Source: Plazaster borealis (lineage: Eukaryota; Echinodermata; Asteroidea; Forcipulatida; Labidiasteridae). Taken from it: a stretch of 64,000 nucleotides of DNA. Shown here piece by piece: positions 23,349 through 38,300 of this stretch (positions within the stretch are counted from its first letter, which is position 1; each line of letters opens with the position of its first letter). The stretch lies in assembly GCA_021014325.1 (NCBI GenBank), contig JAJGQC010000326.1, forward strand, positions 23,001-87,000. The letters are read 5' to 3'. The translations under genes and the position numbers were made by a program. Under the pieces are notes generated by a model. That model was not told the DNA's origin and ran no database searches. It saw nothing but the letters and a program-made list of their open reading frames with translations.

Positions 23349-26300
23349 CTGAAAAATAGTACAACAAACAAACCATGAATTCATTTTGACAATAAAACTT
23401 TTTATCTTCAACCACACAAAACTATTGGAAACAAATTGTAGACTGGAACACTGCGCTCAGATCCTGTATTCTTCCTGAGTGCAGTCAGGCTGTATAGTTA
23501 AGGGGGATTTTTGTCCTTCTCTCTCAACATTTCAAGCCACTTCCAGAAATTGTGGAACTAACTCAACTCAAATAAGAGCAGCATTTCCAAATTGGAAATT
23601 CTTTTGTGTATCTGAGGTATTCAGAAGTTAGTTCAAAAATGTGTTAGTTTAAATAACACACTAATTTTGCCACTGGATGTGCTAGTATTAGTGATGCAAG
23701 TGTTGCTCTTAAAGTGTCAACGTATGGCACAATTGATCAAACACTGTAAAGAAATTTCTGTGCACAATTATACTATTCTCAAAGGATTTGTAATACCCAC
23801 TTTTTGAGTGATGACATGAATATTTAAATGGGACTTTAGTCATGATGATCATAATGACTGTCCCCCTTGTGGCTCTACATGGAATTATGAACTCTAACCC
23901 AGTTACAGCATGCGCCTCACATCACAAAGGCTGCTGTTATTACTATATTGTGATGTACTGGCCAGCACACCCACATGCAGTTACTGGGTTAGAGTTCATA
24001 ATTCCATGTAATTCCATGTCACAGGCCTGCTATGATCATGACGACAGTCCCCCTTTAAACAGTGCCTTAATAGTGAGATCAAAACACCAACAATTAGCAA
24101 AAACAAAAACATGGGATAGAATTGTAATCATTCATTTTTATTTAAATGATAAACTTACTTCTGCATCCAATGAGTTCAATGCGCATCGCTGGATATCCCT
24201 CATAAGTGATTGGTCTGATACGGATGAAGCGTGCTCTGATTGGCTGCTCAAATTTGTTAGTAACGGGTGTTGATTGGTCAGTGTTACCACGGAATGTCTG
24301 ATTAAAAAAAACCAAGAAAATCATCATGCAGATAAATGAAAGGCATGCATATTTAGTAAAACTTATCAAACAGTATAACAGGTTGTCAAAGCCTGGTTAA
24401 TAGAGTTCAAACAACTTTGTTATTTACACTCTGATTTAAGCTTTTGAAATCTAAGCAGAGATGTTTCGTTGAAGATATTTTCTAATTCAAGCAAAGTTTT
24501 CTAATTCAAGCAAGGTTTTCGAATGCATTTTTTTTCTTCAAATCCAAACATTGAGGTCATTTATCTCAGTTTGGTTCAATGGTTTCAACTTCAAATAAAG
24601 TGCTTTTCTGAAGCAATTTTTGCAATGGGGTTCACAAATTAGCAGGTGCTCTCTGTTTGCAAAGATTTTGAGGAATAATTCGTGTTCAAGAGTTGGAATT
24701 GTAAATTGAAAACAGCTGGCTTGTATTATTGTAATAAAGAAACCATTTACCTGAGGTTGTCCTGTAGGTGCTCCATGGCCAGTTACATGGTACCAGGTGT
24801 TGTTGTTGAGGCTGTATTCTACTTGGAATGCTGTAACACGCCAAGTGTTGTTATCTATCCCTTGAATTATTACCCCTTCAATAGGAGTCACCACCAGTAA
24901 GTCTACCTTTAGCCATGGAGATTCTGTGTCATTCTGTGATGGACACCATCCACCAATGACATGATTCAAACGTCCATTACTAGGCTGACATGGTTGGTCC
25001 TGGTTGGTACTAGAGGCTGTTATTCTCCAGTCAGGAATGGAATGATCTTCCACTCCAAGGTGTTGCCCACACACCCAATGAACTGTAAATAAACATACGT
25101 ATAGTCATGATTTTGATAACATTTTGTTAAGTTGTGCAAAAATGGCAGTACATTTGGCTTTTCTTTAAAACAACCCAACTCGCCGGCTGATGACTACTCA
25201 AATTGTTTCCGATTTTCTGAGTAATAGAAACCCCTTTTTTTATTGGATCAACTGCTAAATTGTTCAACTCTGTACAATTTTATTTAATGGCTCTTTACAA
25301 TCTTAATAATGGATAGCAATCTCTTGATGTGTTTGGTTTTCCCAAAAAAATGAAATGTGTACAGTCTTAAAATGGTTAATCCACTTATCTATCCCTTCAG
25401 AAAAATAGTTGTAAAACGAAAAAGAAAAATTGCACAGCCACACAGTTTTCAGAATGGGAAAGAGGACTCTTGAGGGTGCTATTGTGACCTGTTTTTGGGG
25501 GGTTACCATTTGCCAAAAAACAAATCAACAATTAATGTGTCCAATCAATTTATTACTAAAATAAATGGTGCATGAAAGGGTTAAACTGCATAGCCCTTAC
25601 CAAAATTAACAATTAATTCCAATTGGATATCCAGTTGGAAAGAATTGGATTGAGTTGGTATTGAGTTGGTGTTAGTTGGTTTATATTGGAATACTGAATT
25701 TCCAATTGGAATCAAATTGGACTCAGTTTGCTTGATTACATTGAATTGGAATTAGTTGGAATTTGTTTCCCAATTGAGACCAATTGGGTCCAGTTGGAAA
25801 AAGTCCAATTGGGTTCAGTTGGAAAACAAATTCAAACTGACTCCAACTGAGTCCAATGGTTTTGTGCCAAAAAACACAACATTGGAAAAATTCCAATTGG
25901 TTCCAATTGGAAAGTTGAATTGGAAATTTTGGTAAGGGAGAGTTACACAATTTTAAGAGTAAAAATTGCTAAACAAAATGATAAAAATGCACCCCTGTCC
26001 TGAATTCTGGTTTTCTTGTGTGTAATTGGGGTTCTTTGAAAGCATTTCTTGATAAGTCCATTGTTTCTATTCTGAATAATAATGCGAGTTAATCATTTCT
26101 TGTTGAAACTCACCTTTACATCCCAGGAGTTCAACACGTATCCATAGAGAGCCATCAGTCTGGTTTAGTATGATGCGAATATAACGAGCTGTGATTGGTG
26201 GATGGAACATGCTGGTAGCTTCAGAGTTTGATGTGGTGTTCTTTCTGATTATCTGTTGCAATACAAATGCAAAAATAATTTAATTTGTTTAAACATAAGT

Positions 26301-29300
26301 ACAGCCTTACTTACTGTAACAGTGTGATCCCATCAGCACTGAAGACTAGCATTGCACTTGTATACAACATTTAACTTTAGACACAGTAAACTCATCAATC
26401 TAGCTCCACCTCTTAATTTATTGACAAATCACAACAGGTGAATGTATTCCAATAATACAGGTCTGACATTATAAAATCCCATTACAAAATGTATAGCTGC
26501 AATGTAGCTGTAGCCATTGGGGCAGCTGCATTGTGTTTGGTGCAGTGATCTGGTAGGATAATCAAAGGGTGCAGATGATTATGCAATTCCATTTGAATGT
26601 TTTTGTTTGTCAGTTTTCATTGTGGGACCAAACGGACTTATGAAACTAGTTCTTTATTGATCAAACCAGTATTTAAAAGGTTTTAGCACAAACTCATAAC
26701 AAGTTTGATTTTATGATGGATACTTTATGTGCAGCAATTAACACATCAGTGTAGGTTAGACATCAAAGTTCTTACCTGTGTTGAATTCATATTATGCCAA
26801 GTGCTCTGGTCATCACTGTACTCCAGTTGGTACTCATGACTCATATCTACACTGGTTCCCTGATCAGATCCCTGCAGCATCATAATTCCCTCTACTGTGA
26901 CTCTAATTTCTAGATCAATCTGTAACCATGGTTTGTTGTCATTAGGTTCAGGGCACCAGCCAATAGTATTACTGTTTGCTGATTGAGTGAGTCGTGCATT
27001 GCTTGGTTGACAGTTACCATCTACCTTCCCATTTGTACTTGATGCTGTGATGCGGTAGTCAGGAATGCTACCATCTCCCATTCCAAGACGTTGCAAACAA
27101 AACCAGTGTTCTATTAAAGATAAATGGAAACTCAATATTAGCATTACTGAATTAAAGTGTCTGATTAATTCTTCACTGTGTGGCTTTTGGAACATAATTT
27201 GTTTTGTTTTGATACACAGTATGCAAATTGGATTATGTAATCCTTGACATCGCAATGTAGTCTGTAAATATTTAAATCAGATGTTAAACTTGTCTGGTAA
27301 AAAGTTTCTGCTTGATAAAAACAAAAGTTTTCTCCAAAAAGGTAAAAGATCTCTTTGGTTTAAAATTCAGACAAAGAGGAAATGAAGGTCCTCCTGGTTT
27401 TTCAAATTATATAAATTTGGTAAAACTTAAAACAATGTATGTTTCTTTTTACTTGTAAAGTAAGTATATTGGTACCTATTGTTTTCAATATGCATTGTCA
27501 TTTATATCAAATAAACTTCTACATGAGTGTTTATTTAATGTTTTAGTTGTGAAGTAAACCCAAGGGTTGTTTATAAGATGACCTTACCATTACATCCAAG
27601 GAGTTCAACACGCATTCCTGGACGACTGCCTACATACCCAGTTGGTATGATGCGGATGTAGCGTGTTCTGATTCCCTCATTGAACATGTTGGTTACTCTG
27701 GTGTACTTGTCACTATTTCCAGGGAATCTCTGTGAAAGAAAAATAACTTTGATGCTCATTGACAACTAATTATCTCAAAGTTAGAATGGTTGGAATACAC
27801 ATTGGTCGTGGGAAGTTCTCCTGTCATATGCTGCTCTACTATTTTGAAAGAAATAATGTTAAGTGAAAACAATCTTTTTTGACTCTCGATGACAACTAGA
27901 ACTAACCATCTCAAAGCTAAAATTGTAGAAAAACACAAGGGTCCTAAGAATTATATACTGCTATTTTCTTTTGGAGAAATCAAGTTATGTCAGTTTGGTA
28001 TACAAAAGCTGCTATAGCTTTTATTTTGCAGTTTCTTTTGTTTTAATTGTATAATTTTGACTTCCTATCTGTAATAAAAGCAATATGGTAAAAATAAACC
28101 AAACACAATATTAATATCATTCTTGTTGATTTGGAAGGAATGGTACCCATGCCATTTCAGTGACTCATTGAAGAAACAATGTAACTGCTAAGGCATTGCT
28201 TCATGTTGTTGATATTTCAATTCATTTATCTGCATGATGATTTTCTGCCATTTATGTATGATGTCATACCTGTGCATTGACCTCAGATGTCCCTCCTATG
28301 TATCCCCAGTCTTGTGCATTGCCACTGTATGCAATCAGGAACTCTGTCACCCAGTAGTCTTTGTAGTAGTCGTAGCCCTGTGTTATAACACCTTGAATCA
28401 GTGCTGGCTGTTGCAAGTCCACCTGGTACCATGCAGTGTCTTTGTCACTCTCTGAGGGACACCAGCCACCTAACACATCTAGCCGTCCTTTAGGGTTCTT
28501 GGGGCAGTGACCTTCATCAGTAGAGGATGCTGTTATACTGTCATCCGGGATGCTACCATCTTCCATTCCAAGACTATGGCCACAGCCTCCATCAACTGAA
28601 GAGATATTAAATAAATACATGTTTCCCATAAATAATCCATAACAGTCTGATTATTTTCATAGTTATGTTTCTTCCTAATGATCTTCCATTCCAAGATAAG
28701 GGCCACAGACTCCATCAACTGAAGAGATATTAAATAATTACAAACATTGTTTCATGTTGCCCATGAATAATCCAAAACACTCTGATTATTTTCATAGTTA
28801 TGGTGGGTTTTTTAATGATCTTTTCATTAATGTTTGATTTTATACTGTATGTGAAGAGAAGTGTCATGACACAAAGAATCATGTTTTGATATTTCCCCCA
28901 GTGTCTGGAGGAAATTCATAGTATGATTATTTTCATAGATATGTTTTTCAGAATTATGTTTTAATTAAAGCCTGGCTTATAATGTATTTGATTATAATAT
29001 TTATGACACAAGGAATCATGTTACATTATTTCCTTTATCTGAAGGAAATTCACATGAAATATAAATAAGGCATTCACTATAAAGGCAATAATACACTGCA
29101 TTTATTTTATTTCATTCATTTTAGTCATGTGACATGTAACTAGTGCACTATAGTTAACTAGTGCACTAGTCCCAAAATTGTTACACCATAGTATAGCAAT
29201 TTTGGGACAAGTAACATTATTGTATGGGGTAATTTTTCCTCATTTATGACCTCCGATGATATTCAATCAAACGACCTTGAATTTGACCCTTTGACTGATG

Positions 29301-32300
29301 CAAAGAATGTAAAGACCCATTTGTTGTTGAAATCCAATGACGTCATGTTTCAAATTTGTTTTTTTACAAGGGTCAGGAATGAACCAACAAATCCCCATAT
29401 AAAAATGCAGACCCCCAAGTAGGTCTAAGTGGCATCATTGGCTGTTCTTTACGTTGACAAATTATGCACTGGAAAGGTATCAAATACAATGGCAATTAAC
29501 GCCATTTTAACGTGAGGTTAGAGACTTGTAATTTTTTCCCCATTCATTATTAGGACTCTATCTATTGAAAAAAGAGTACATAAAAAGGGAAAAATTGACT
29601 TTAGAGCCCCTCTTTAAGATTGATGACATTTCACTGACCAACAGCACTAATGTTAGCTGTGAAGAAATAGTGAATGTTGTTAAATAAACATGGTACAAAC
29701 TTTGCTTTGCATCAGGACAGTTTCACAGCAGAACTTCATTTGGAAACTTGTTTTTCCTTCTGGAGAGCTTACATGTTTAAGATTTTTACATGTTCTAGTG
29801 TTTCCAGAAAAGTGTAAGTTAGGGTTTTGTCTATAAAAATAATGTACAGGAATTCCTAAACTCATATATTAAAACAGGAATGGTGTGTTGACAAACACAA
29901 ATGCCCTGCTGACTTTAATTTTATTCATCTTGAGTTATCACTCAGACAACATTTCTTTTGTTTTTGCCATAATGACCTTAATATTCAACTGAGGGGGTCC
30001 AAAAACAATAGGCTTCTGGGAGATCCCAAGACCAATCGCCACACCAAGTTTGAAGTTGATATGCCAAGTCCTTCTTGAGTTATTGCTCGGACATTTCTTT
30101 TGTTTTTGCCATAATGGCCTTAATATTTAACTTAGGGGATCCAAAAACAATAGGCTTCTGGGGGATCCCAAGACCAATTTCCACACCAAGTTTGAAGTTG
30201 ATATGCCAAGTCATACTTGAGTTATCGCTCTGACATTTTTTTTTTTTGTTGCTATAATGACCTTTACATTTGACCTAAAGGTTCTGCAAACAACAGGCTT
30301 CTGAGGGATCCCAAGACCAATCCCCACACCACGTTTGGAGTTCATATGCCTAGTCCTTCTTGAGTTATCGCTTTGACAATGATTGCAAACACACGCACAC
30401 ACACTCCCGTTTGTAAATCCCGCTTACCGAGGACTTCTCTTTAGTTCTCCCATTGTTTGGACATAGTTTTTTTTAGCGACGTCCCCATCGGGTTTGTACA
30501 CGAACACGAAGCGAGGACGTCCTCGCTCTGTCAAACACTCGGATCCTTTTGTTAAAGTCCTCGGTTTGAATGGATAGACACGCTCATGCACACATGTTTG
30601 TAAATTCCTGTAAATCGAGGCCTCCCCCTTCTTCTCCCATTGTTGTGACTTAATTTTGTTTAGTGACATCCCAGTTGGTTTTGTACATGAAAGTGAAGCG
30701 AGGACATCCTCGCTCTGTCAAACAACTAGATCCCTTTTGCTAAAGTCCTTGGTTTCAACGGGTAGACAAGCTCGCACACATGCACGGATCAACAAGGGAA
30801 ACATGGCCCTTCGGCTTTGCCTGGCCAGACATTAGAGAAACAGGACATCCATCCACAAAAACCTCCATCCACTCATGACAGATAAGTAACCTTGTTGTAT
30901 TTGTAAGTGCACCATTCTACACAGTTGCTTGATATTCAGTATTGGGCCTTATTAGACACTGGTGTATATTGTCATCATGTTGTGATAGGGAGAGACATTG
31001 CTGGAGTGTTAACATTATGCTATTCATTGTCTGCTGTCCGAGGATTGTACATGAATGAAATCTCAATCATTTTTCAGATTGCTGCATGATGTCATCAGTT
31101 ATATGTGGATTTATTAGACTTCACAATAAACCCTTTAAATACCAGTTTACTCTGGATATCAGATGGCTTTGTAGAATTTCTACACTCTACCATTGACATG
31201 TGTACATGTATAGAACATGGAAACATAAACACAGTTGATTATGGTAAGAAAGTATAATCAGTCTTAACATGGCTGTAATTTTGATACTTTGAAGAGGTGG
31301 CTTAGTCAAGTGTTAAACTGAGAAGGTCATAATTTCAACACATAAACCACAGTGGAGTTTGTCTTGAGCATATACAACCTAACAAAGGTTGAATGTGAAA
31401 ACATAAATTCCTTCCACAGGACCATCAAGTTCACGAGCGATTACTCAACCAAAGATACCCACTTTCTGGATGTCAAAGTTCTTAAGACGAATGATGGCTT
31501 AACCACAGATCTCTTTGTTAAACCCATAGATAAGTATCAATACCTACATTCAACCAACTGTCACCCCCGACACTGCAAAACTGGCATAGCCTATATAGTC
31601 AGGCCCTCAGACTTCATCGAATATGTTTTAATGATTCTGATTTTATCCACCACTCACAGGAACTTAAGAAACACCTTGTTTCCATGGATCATTAGCCCCC
31701 TAGCAGTTCATCGAGCGATCCACAATGTCAAGGCTTGCTCTATGGAGTCGGTACTTTCCAAAGGACACAAGCAACAACAGCGTTTCAAGGGGAAAGTTCC
31801 TTTTGTTGTTACTTTCCACCCCTCACTTCCTCCCATTCCTAAAATAACCAGTTCTAACCATCATATTCTTCACACATTAGATCGACTTCAACGTGCTGTA
31901 CAGGAAGAACCCATCGTTGCCTACAGATGCCCATCCAGTCTCAGGGATCTCATTGTCCGGGCAGAAGTCCCCCCCATTAATGATAATGTTAATCCCCCTT
32001 TACCACGGGGATTTTTTAAGTGTTCCAACACTTCCAAATGCATCGTCTGTAGACAACACATCAGGGAATCGGACTCCTCCCTCTTCCCACCTTTGATCTT
32101 GTCCTTTGCGTTTCCAATTTCTTGTGGTCAAACAAGCCCCCTCCAACCCCCCCCCCTCTGTCTCCCTATTCATTGTTTACCCCTTGCCTTGTCTGTTTGC
32201 TCTCTGCCTCTATTCATGTATTTCCACTTGACTGCTTTTGTTACGCTTACATACCTGTTCATGTGTGTAGTCTTGTCATTTAGCCTTCAAGAAAAACGTC

Positions 32301-35300
32301 AGGCCATTAACTATTTTTTGCAAAGGTTGAATGTGCAAGTGATGTGCACAGAGGGTAATGAGTTCCATACAAATTAGGCATATAAAGCAGGCTGAGGTCA
32401 TGTTTATCCACCAAGTGATCAGCTTGCATTGCAACCACAGAAGAACATCAACTATTTGGTCTAGTAATCATTTATGGGAAAAGTGTAATGAAGAACAGAA
32501 TGTTATTTGAATTCAGTTTGTCATGTCTCAATTAAATGAATGAAATTCTGTATCATAAACCTGCTACTTGAGAGCATACTGTGTGCTTAGCACCAGACAT
32601 TACTAAGTCATATCACTTACCTCTGCAGCCAAGGAGCTCAATACGTAGGGATGGGTAGCCATTCCAGGCTGTTGGTCTGATGCGGATGTACCGTGCTTGA
32701 ATAGGCTGCTGGAATATATTGGTAACTGGGGTGTCTCTATCAGTGTTGCCATTGAATGTCTGTCAATGAAATCAGAGGTGGACATGGTAGGAAATAAATT
32801 AATTAGTAATAATTAATACTTAGATCATGAATAATGACTGTACAGCTTCATTGAAGTGTCTTTGTTTATAAGGAATACATGTAGGGATGGAGGGTGTCTT
32901 TGCTGAATACTCTTACCTGTGGAGTAGAGTTCCCATTCACATACAGCCATGCATTATTATCAATGCTGTATTGTACCTGGTAATGTGTCACATACCAATC
33001 ATAGTATGGACGGCCCTGTGTGATGACACCCTCAATCTGCACAGGCTCTGTACCCATATCTACTTGAAGCCATGAATCACTGTATTGCCCATTAGCTGGC
33101 AACCAATACTGGTTCAGGTTCAGTCGTGCATTACTTGGCTGAGTCCATGAACCCCACTGACTAGATGCTGTGATTCTAACATCAGGAATACTCCTGTCTT
33201 CCATTCCAAGTGCATGTCTACAATATCTACCAACTGAAACCAAACAAAACCCAATAGCCTTTAATTACATGAGGAACTATAGGTGATGAATTTTGTTTTT
33301 TCAAAACAACATTTAAAGAGGAAAGGAGATTTTGTGATAGATACCATCCTCATGTGAGTGGGGAACAAATTACAAGATTCTAACCTCACATTAAAATGGT
33401 GTAAATTGATATTGTATTCCATAACTTTCCATAAAAGTGCACAATTTGTCAACATCCAAAACATCTGAGGACATCTTTCTGAGAAGAATGGGTCTCTACA
33501 TTTTTGTACAGGGATGTTTTGGCTAAAAATTTGAAACATGACGTCATTGGATTTCAAAAACTAATGGGTCTTTACATTCCAAGAGGAAATTTTTCGTAAA
33601 AAAAAATATTCAAAATCAAGGCCGTTTTTATTACATGTTATCGAAAGTCAGAAATGAACCAAAACGTCCCCGTAGAGACTGATTTTTCTCAGAATGATGT
33701 CATCAAATGTTTTGGATGTTGACAAATTGTGCAGTGAAAAGTTATCAAATACAATGGCAATTTACACCATTTTATTGTGAGGTTAGAGACTTTTAATTTT
33801 TTCCCCACTCACATGAGGACTCTATCTATTGGAAAATAAGTACATCACAAAAATTGATTTGGTCATTTATTACCTTCCTATTTAAGCCAAAAGCCAACTG
33901 ATGTGGTTTAAATTGTAGTGTTTCACATTAAATTGATATCAAATAATAAACCACAAGGGAAACTGACTGGGTACATTTCATATTAAATTGAGTCACTGTT
34001 AGAAATGTCTCACATAAAGAATCAAAACATTCAATGAATATGGAAACATCGGTAGTATTTCATGAAAATATTTTTCAAACTTATTCAGCAAAAGGTATTA
34101 GATGGAGATTGTAGTCCTCCTAGTCATGATTAATACAAGCAATTGTAGACATACCAGTTGGTTGTACACTCAAGTGCTCCATGGACAGGGTGTAGTTATC
34201 AGGTCCGATGTGAAAGGGTGTCTCCATCAAATGACCAGTGCTATTTTTTTCATTGGTGAGGTCAAGACGGATTGTCCAATTCCCATCAGTATCAGTCAGC
34301 TTATGTAAAATCTCATTGCCAAGCCAAAACTCCCCATCCATTGACCCAAAGCCAACCTTGTAATCTACCCAACTGCGGTTAAAATTGACGGATCCATCAT
34401 AGCGCCGCTGGACCACCTAGAAGAAAAAAAAGATAGATCGTATAATCTAATAGTGTGTAGTGAAGATCAAATTTGAAAATTAAGTTTCAGATTTATTTTC
34501 ATTATATTATCGTCGCGCCAGTGCAACAAGGTCGTAACTCCACTCGTTTGTTTTGCATGAATTACTTTTTAAGATTCGGTAACGTTTTAAACAAAACTGG
34601 TTGTTTAAGTCAAGTAAACTTGTACATATGAACTATGAAGACATTTATAATAAAAACATTAAAAGTAACATTTACACTTAAATACCTCTCAAACAAGTTT
34701 TATGCCTTAATTACCATGAAAATTGTAGATACATCCTTGTTGCACAGACACTGCATCGCGTGCAATCAATGGGTAAAACGTCATATTTCTCAGTGCAACA
34801 AGGTCGTATGTCTCAGATAAGACTTATTTGCTCGAAACACGTTAATGAATTATGTCGACATTTATTGATAATGACCTGTATCTTTTTAGTTACTTTTTGG
34901 ACAAAATTGAAACTTTTACAGTTAATCAGACAAAAATAAAGCAAATTTTGTATATCATAACACCAAAAATTTGACATACGACCTTGTTGCACTGATGTGA
35001 AATTTGTATGGTTAATTTTTCAAAACTCCGACAAGATAAAACAGTTGTTGTAGACTTCAGTATGAGTTATCAGGTAAATTATGCTTAAATTATTGATATT
35101 TTGGTAAAATGTTAAGCATCAGAACATTATGTAGGTGTTATGATTTAATGGAGGTAATGTGGATTGTTAATCTTCAGTACTTTTATTTCCAACAGAGATG
35201 TTTTCATCATACATGTTTAGATGCAAATCAATGTTTAAAATACTATATGACATACTATCTACTTAGGGAGTGCTCTCAATTATGAACATTTTCACGAGTG

Positions 35301-38300
35301 TCCAAACCATACGCTAAAGAAGAGGGTCTGCGGCTCGGTACGCTTCATCAAATAAAATAAAACATTGATTTTGTATTTATATCATGCCAGTAAGCCATGG
35401 CTAAGCTCACAGTGGGATTGTTGATTTGTACAAATCATTGCTGATTAGAATTAAGTGCCAGCCACCCTAACTTCAAGCAACCCTAACTCCAAGCCATCAT
35501 ATCACATGTCCTACAGCTAAATTCCCGAGCATGATTCAACAGCAGAACTAAACTTGAAATCAAGTGGTTATAATTGTGTGGGCTGCAAGGCCGTACTTTC
35601 ACTCCCTCATCAGCCGGGCCAATTACATGGTTTTGTTTACTGCAGCATTCAGTGCTTACAACAACAATTCTCCACATTTGAGAGTAGCTCTGAATTTCTG
35701 TGCCAGTTTTGTGAAATCCTTGGTTATGCAAGTGTAGAAGCAAAAATTCCAAGCTAAACTGAGGCATGATGAATTGGGCCCAGATCTAGCCCAAATCGCC
35801 TGGCCCATCGCACACTCAAGATTAGTGTTTGTATCTGGCCAACAGTGCTATGACGTTGGACCCAGTTGTATGGGGACTGGCCAGTTGCAGCTTCGCTTGT
35901 CCGCATCACCTTAACCAAAGGTGCTGGGAGGGGCTGATGTATCATTATGTTCTTTGGTCCATTATCCATGACCTAATAACCTGCAATCACCTCTTCCTGT
36001 TTACAAAAGACTAAACCTATATTTTGATGTTTGTAGATCAGTGGTGTAAATCAAGTGGAAGTTTTGCTCTTAATTTCCTCGCTGGTCTTGATGCCATCAT
36101 TTATTAATAATTTACCACAATGTGTTGTATGCACTTCATAAATGGGGAGTTCACTCATGCTTCCTTCAAGGTCTGAGTCTTAGCATAACACTGCGTTATA
36201 GCATGTTATGAGTGGTGTGCATACTGCACTGATCACCAATACTGGTACCACCAATCCCAATCCCAGCATGCATAACTTGGCTTCACCTGCATGACGTTCT
36301 TTAAGAAAAAGGGTTCGCCCCTAACAAGTAAAAGCCACTCTTGGTAAGGGGCTACAAGAAGAAAATTATTAAATGTGAAAACAACTCAGGAGAGCTGGAG
36401 GTAGGAATTGACATTCCTCTTAAAACAGTCTAGATTGTAGAGTTCCAAAGAGATGCACTACGTGGAATAAAACTGTTGGAATGGCTCTTTGTACTACATC
36501 TCAGCAAAGCAAGAGTGTATGGGTGATGAGAAGAAGCAGAAAGTCTGGTTTCCAACTCAAACATTCTGATAGGAGGAATTAGGTCGGACACACTGGTGTA
36601 GAAAAGACAGAGGCTGGCTACAGACCTACGACGGGAAAGAGGTTGTAACGTTGATCCCAACACTTCACCAACAAGGTTAAAGGGACACGTTGCCTTGGAT
36701 TGGACAAGTTGGTCAAAAAAAAGCGTTTGTAACCGTTTGTTATAAAAATGCATATGGTTAGAAAGACGTTATAAAAGTAGAATACAATGATCCACACAAA
36801 CATGCCTCGAAATTGCGTGGTTTTCCTTTTCTTTTGCGAACTAACATGGTCAGCCATTTTGTGGAGTCAAATATTTGACTCCACAAAATGGCCGACCGAA
36901 AAACTGCTACCTCAGGCAAAGTCAATGAACCCATATGAATAGATGGAAATGTATCATCTCTTGATGAGCGAGACAGAGACAGAAGTTTAGTTTTCTTTGC
37001 ATTGAAGGTTTCTAGCCAATCATTCCCCCACTTTAGCAGATTCTTTAGCAGTGTTCTTCGGGCAGATCATTAATGTAAACAAGAAAGATAGTGGGACCAA
37101 GTACTGGGCCTGGTAGAACAGGTAGGAGAAGAATGACCCTTAAGGACAACCTTCAACTTGCGGTTGAAAAGGAAAGCAGAGATTATAGATAACATTCTGC
37201 CTGACACACCATATGACTGAAGTTTGTTGAGCAGGCCAGTATGCCATACTTTGTCGAAGGCCTTGGAGATGTCCAATGCTACAACACGAGCCTCACCCCT
37301 GCGGTCTAAAGCCCTACCTAAACGATCGGTAATTAGAGAAAGCAGGTCACCGGTTGAGCGGGAATGGCGAAGTTGAACTTGTACAACCTCATCAGCCCAT
37401 CCCATCAATCCCTGCAGACATAACTTGGCTGCACCTGCATGACGTACATCCTGAAAAAGAACTTATACAACCTCAGCCCATTCCATCAATCTCAGCATGC
37501 ATAACTTGGCTTCACTTGCATGAAGTACATCCTGAACAAGAACTTGTACCTCATCAGCCCATCCCATCAACCGAAGCATGCATAATTTGGCTGCACCTGC
37601 ATGACGTACATCCTTAACAAGAACTTTTACAACCTCATCAGCCCATTACAGCAGTCTTGGATGAGACTTGTGGAGCTGAGCGAAGGCTGCTGCCTGATAC
37701 TGGTTGGATGGATAAGAACACTAGAGGGACAGGCGTATGACCCCCCCCCCCCCACCCCCAAACGTCAGAGGTCGCTGCTGTCTGCCACACTCACCATTTT
37801 TGGAGTCAAGTTGCAAGTAAAAGTATGGTAAGTGTGTAAACGCCGAGTGGACAAAATTTAGCGCTACAGTGTTTCCGGGTACATTGTTTCCAAAAATGGG
37901 CAACCAAGATTATTTTGATGATGGCATTTGGTGAATTGGGTCAAAATACAGCCCCTGCACCACAATATGTACATTGACCTGATGTTAAGTCTAGAGCCTT
38001 ATGAGATGGTCATTCAGTCAATGGTGGATCAATGATGGAGTCCCATGAAATGGGGCACAAGTATTGTGAAATAATTCAACATTTTCTGATGTACACTTTT
38101 AGGTGGTAGGGAGGGGCAGACCTGAAAAGTGTATGGTTTTAACGCTCGTGAATATGTTGTAAATATATGTCTGAATGTCTATGATTCTGAATGAATAATA
38201 GAATCCTTAAGGAGCGGGGTATAATTTGATGTACTTACAATCCAGCCTGTATGCATCGTCATATCACACAACACCTTTATTCCTTCATCATTCTGGTAGG

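Noticed and set aside
23002..23352. 116-residue plus-strand frame as a gene
   Set aside because: It is the antisense of the FReD C-terminal exon, which has diagnostic motifs and splice signals on the minus strand.
32096..32377. Membrane protein encoded by the hydrophobic end of the 341-residue frame
   Set aside because: Pyrimidine-rich DNA (runs of C and T) gives Leu/Pro/Ser/Phe-rich translation by chance, and it is joined to a decayed Penelope-like fragment.
35554..35757. Zinc-finger-like protein with three Cys pairs
   Set aside because: Spacing fits no known finger class, the frame lies in an intron on the opposite strand, and no splice context supports it.
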